The translations under genes were made by a program, and so were the position numbers. The notes below the pieces were generated by a model that saw only the letters and a program-made list of their open reading frames with translations, did no database searches and was not told where the DNA came from. Below, in pieces: positions 63,601-64,000 of a DNA stretch of 64,000 nucleotides (the first letter of the stretch is position 1; every line of letters begins with the position of its first letter). Location of the stretch: NCBI GenBank assembly GCA_002362105.1, contig DETD01000014.1, positions 1-64,000 on the forward strand. The letters are read 5' to 3'. The stretch comes from Bacteroidales bacterium UBA3297 (GTDB taxonomy: Bacteria > Bacteroidota > Bacteroidia > Bacteroidales > Paludibacteraceae).

Positions 63601-64000
63601 CTACCAATAACCATTCCAGACTGCGATGCCAACACCTACAAAGCGAAACTCGAGTTCCGCAGCAAGAACAAAGTCGTATCGAAGGCTTACGACATAGAAC
63701 TGACAGTCAACCTGTCAGAGCACTATATGGTCGACATCTTCGACGATGTTATTTCTGCTGTGAACACAGAAGAACGCTTCTTGGAATACCAGTGGTACCA
63801 CAACGATATTCTACTGGAAGGCGAGACCAAGCCTTTCTACAACCAAAACAAGACACTGAACGGTAGTTACTATATGGAAGTGCTGACAGTAGACGACCGC
63901 AGACTAAAGACCTGCAAACTCAACTTCGAAACACAAGAAGCGGACAAACTGACTGCATATCCTAACCCTACCCACGATTATACGACTATTGAGTTGAGCA
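54700..64000 (+). CDS. Giant MBG/YDG-repeat T9SS surface protein (3' end outside window)
   Basis: At least 3100 residues, open to the window edge. Signal peptide (MNRNRKSFFVLLLMAMLCLF, to about residue 25) and a Glu/Thr-rich linker are followed by nine repeats of about 242 residues. Each has three beta modules: an MBG-like TYNGKEQQPxITVTYNDSKL, a YDG-like VTGGTATKVYDGS...FAQKEAGETEL, and an MBG-like LTWSTPTSFDYDGTEKEVTA...NYKLP. From about 61440 further diverged MBG/YDG modules follow, then an Ig-like segment (FLEYQWYHNDILLEGETKP). The last residues (LTAYPNPTHDYTTIELS) begin a type IX sorting domain, so only about 60 residues are missing. A long surface stalk or adhesin is likely. Confidence 0.9.
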   Translation, partial: MNRNRKSFFVLLLMAMLCLFQSVSAEGTQETNADNQEETNEGSLPTPLGSEDPSTDQEETPTDIQVSITGTFTYNGLEQKPEITVTYNDSELEVGTDYTLEFTNNVNAGTAKVTVIPSESASFTQKDTEFTIAPATITVTGGTATKVYNGSVNITATTTITPTFTGKVGNDAISVSVKAGEFAQKEAGETELTVTEFQLVGDEDILNNYKLDDEVPALTATIEPKEVELTWSTPTSFDYDGTEKEVTATVNPASIVEDDEVTVSEYTGNKSAEKGEHTATATALSNGNYKLPDNASIDWVITSGLVITGLDDEFVYNGKEQQPAITVTYNDSKLKEGTDYTLTFTDNVNAGTAKVSVIPSEDATFSQKDVEFTIVPATITVTGGTATKVYDGSVNITAATTINPIFTGKVGEEDITVSVKTGKFAQKEAGETELIVTEFQLEGDEDILNNYKLDDELPALTATIEPKEVELTWSTPTSFDYDGTEKEVTATVNPASIVEDDEVTVSEYTGNKSAEKGEHTATATALSNSNYKLPDNASIDWVITSGLVITGLDDEFVYNGKEQQPDITVTYNDSKLKEGTDYTLTFTDNVNAGTAKVSVIPSEDATFSQKDAEFTIAPATITVTGGTATKVYNGSVNITATTTITPTFTGKVGEDAISVSVKAGEFAQKEAGETELTVTEFQLVGDEDILNNYKLDDEVPALTATIDPKEVELTWSTPTSFDYDGTEKEVTATVNPASIVEDDEVTVSEYTGNKSAEKGEHTATATALSNSNYKLPDNASIDWVITSGLVITGLDDEFVYNGKEQQPAITVTYNDSKLKEGTDYTLTFTDNVNAGTAKVSVIPSEDATFSQKDAEFTIAPATITVTGGTATKVYDGSVNITAATTINPTFKGKVGEDAISVSVKEGEFAQKEAGETELIVTEFQLEGDEATVSNYILADQKPAFPATIEQKEVELTWSTPTTFIVDGKEKEVTAKVNPSSIVEGDKVAVETYTGNKAAEKGKYIAYAISLNNDNYKLPANASLLWEILSGLVITGLEEPLTYNGTEQEPLISVSYNDVKLVDKTDYTVEYTDNINAGTATVTIIPISNDSTGTTLFNQKDLHFTINPAVITVTGGTASKVYDGSDKLTAETEIKTTFTGKVGEEDIDVTVKEGLFAQKNAGETELDVTKFQLKGTAAASGNYILATEKPVLSAEIAQKEVSLIWSTPTTFAYDGKEKEVTATVNPASIIEGDEVSVKTYTDNKSAEKGEHTATATALSNDNYKLPDNASKVWEITNGLEITGPTDALTYNGKEQQPEVTVKYNDTKLVEGTDYILEYADNINAGTAKVSVIPTKISTFTRKEIEFTINPAVISVTGGTATKVYDGNDKFTAETATTLTIAGKVDKDDVSVIVKDGHFAQRSAGETELEVTQYQLAGEDAASGNYTLAAAKPTLTAVIEPKEVALIWSTPTTFFFNGEEKEVTATIDATSVIAGDKVIVLTYTGNKSAEKGEHTATATALNNDNYKLPTDASIIWEITSGLEITGPDEVLTYNGKEQRPKVTVKYNDTKLVEKTDYILEYSDNINAGTAKVSVIPTKDSNFSQKDITFTINPAVITVTGGTATKVYDGNTDFTTETVAKPDFTGTIGTDDITVTVKSGVFAQKDAGETELEVTKYQLSGEDAASGNYTLVAESTTLAAVIEPKEVALTWSTPTTFAFDGKEKEVTATVKPSSIVEGDEVSVSAYTGNKSAEKGEHTATATALSNDNYKLPDNASKDWEITNGLEITGPTDALTYNGKEQKPEVTVKYNDTKLVEGTDYILEYSDNINAGTAKVSVIPTKDLTFTQKSIEFTINPAIITVTGGTATKVYDGSDNVTPATVVTPIFTGKVGTDDITVTIKNGVFAQKEAGETELNVTEMLLEGSESATGNYFLAITKPTFNAVIEQKEVSLVWSTPTTFAYDGEEKEVTATIDASTIAEGDEVSVSAYTENKSAEKGEYTATATALSNDNYKLPANASIVWEITSGLEITGPAEVLTYNGKEQMPEVTVKFNDIELTNKTDYTLAYTDNINAGTAKVSIIPTKDSTFTQKTIEFTINPAVITVTGGTAAKVYDGNADVTPETVIKPTYTGAVGEEDVTVTVKAGTFAQKEAGSTELVVTEYQLAGQDAASGNYILAEEKPVLTAEIKQKEVELVWSTPTTFVYDGEEKEVTATVKPSSIVEGDEVNVSAYTGNKSSEKGEYTATVDALSNTNYKLPANAYTNWEIVTNNVPATNYSITIKVPAEGYVYDKQAKEPAVEVRIGDKLIASSEYELQYTANTGAGKAKVTISAKEGANYNFAKKEATFDIAKAVITITPVIADKEYDGTTNATIALKTSGILKGDDATAVATATYKNKNAGTDKPVKITYSIEGADKGNYQLAKTTTDTVASILPKAIDLVWSEKEFTYDGTQKSVTIIDFIGLVENDEVTVKEYSNQTKTNAGNYTAKAGKLSNQNYTIGSGEEFEWTISAKKADINIALSDDEFVYNGKEQVPTITVKDGKTVIPAENYTITYDDNINAGKVTYTVKANEGGNYQFDVQEGSYEIKPVAITLESASKTWLYDGIAHTMRVVTITEGELVGDEGFDITVTGVITAIGKVDNEFTIKPKKGTLASNYAITQKIGVLTVTPNMIAPITTDPETGEKTIIDPVTGEIVPLTDPNLGYEIVVNPSHADIIYGGVAQEPEVDLFINGTKIPENEYTLVYKNNTNAGTAKVTIVNKDGVYTLMETTVEFTIQPRELSIEWGETELTYNGKRQKLTYTLSEIVNGDKVKAIVKGDTATNANSYKAIVSGVDNKNYTLKADTAKWVILKADREMPELTPIAETEAGTKDGRIDGMRKDMEIMKDGEKKFTPVTDPKMKLEPGDYYVRLAENANYNASETVLVTVPSGATPYVLEAIVVSDFGYCPETEDKIRYEVEGDSHPAAYRITYSKEAEAAGFKSTGFIAIEENGILPITIPDCDANTYKAKLEFRSKNKVVSKAYDIELTVNLSEHYMVDIFDDVISAVNTEERFLEYQWYHNDILLEGETKPFYNQNKTLNGSYYMEVLTVDDRRLKTCKLNFETQEADKLTAYPNPTHDYTTIELS
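54901..61440 (+). repeat. Nine tandem 726-base coding repeats in the MBG protein
   Basis: Unit starts (the ITG codons) are at 54901, 55618, 56344, 57070, 57796, 58537, 59263, 59989 and 60715. All are 726 bases apart except the first (717) and fifth (741, an insertion around NDSTGTT). Units 1-4 are nearly identical in DNA; units 5-9 are diverged to protein-level similarity. Units 1 and 3 share variants absent from 2 and 4, pointing to duplication of a two-unit block (1452 bases). Confidence 0.9.

Noticed and set aside
1..64000. Mobile elements, prophage, integrase or toxin-antitoxin genes
   Set aside because: No transposase, integrase, phage or antitoxin-like protein is seen anywhere; the tandem repeats are within genes or paralog families.

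Overview
The window looks like chromosomal DNA from an uncultured gut- or rumen-type Bacteroidales (Bacteroidota). The evidence is the Bacteroidetes promoter form (TTTG, about 19 bases, TAnnTTTG) upstream of many genes, a scarcity of Shine-Dalgarno sites, type IX secretion (T9SS) C-terminal sorting domains, FISUMP (Fibrobacter-type paralogous) domain proteins, an UpxY antiterminator, GLUG- and MBG-repeat surface proteins and the neighbourhood tig-clpP-clpX-recQ. I cannot name a genus. I see no insertion sequence, prophage, integrase or CRISPR array.

Layout. 1-345: the promoter and leader of what is probably an rRNA operon running leftward off the window. 346-2743 (+): a small membrane protein, an M42 aminopeptidase and a FISUMP protein. 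2808-6235 (-): four tandem secreted paralogs with a shared leader and mosaic sequences. 6401-9298: a YitT/YczE-like membrane protein, a TolB-like propeller and a lipoprotein with a DnaJ-like cysteine cluster. 9443-13707: RNA modification genes (TrmN6-like, TsaC-like, SpoU methylase), a DUF4827 lipoprotein, an FKBP lipoprotein and an NrnA-type DHH phosphoesterase. 13851-14069: tRNA-Glu and tRNA-Met with promoter and terminator. 14152-15313 (-): UpxY followed by a sugar O-acetyltransferase.

15506-17924 (+) is a compact type II fatty-acid/polyketide-like operon: a 33-residue micro-ORF, a ketosynthase, an ACP and two hotdog proteins with complementary catalytic residues (ApeP-like and ApeI-like). 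A YcfP-HAD-HAD fusion and a SnoaL-like protein follow. Next come tRNA-Gly, a FadL-type porin, an unknown protein, a second FISUMP protein and a coupled T9SS-type protein plus Cthe_2159-type beta-helix protein. 27552-29742 (+): an orphan DnaA-domain-IV-like protein and a cytidylyltransferase/epimerase pair. 29756-31950 (-): CapA-like, TRIC/UPF0126 and MerR.

32023-42357 (-): a 2650-residue GLUG and Cys-Asp-Ser repeat surface protein with a T9SS tail, followed by two outer-membrane barrel proteins. 42645-52990 (-): a possible PD-(D/E)XK protein, GalE, a nucleotidyltransferase, RecQ (with a palindrome over its promoter), ClpX, ClpP, trigger factor, a DUF4375 protein and an HU/CCDC81-SPOR protein. 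53216-54278 (-): a signal-less FISUMP reading frame behind a T9SS-tail protein. 54700-64000 (+): a giant MBG/YDG-repeat surface protein that leaves the window inside its T9SS tail.

The window therefore mixes core housekeeping genes with a heavy investment in the cell surface. The two giant proteins, the barrel proteins, the small T9SS cargo and the FISUMP proteins would reach the surface through T9SS or lipoprotein routes. GalE, the nucleotidyltransferases, UpxY, the acetyltransferase and CapA point to surface polysaccharide.
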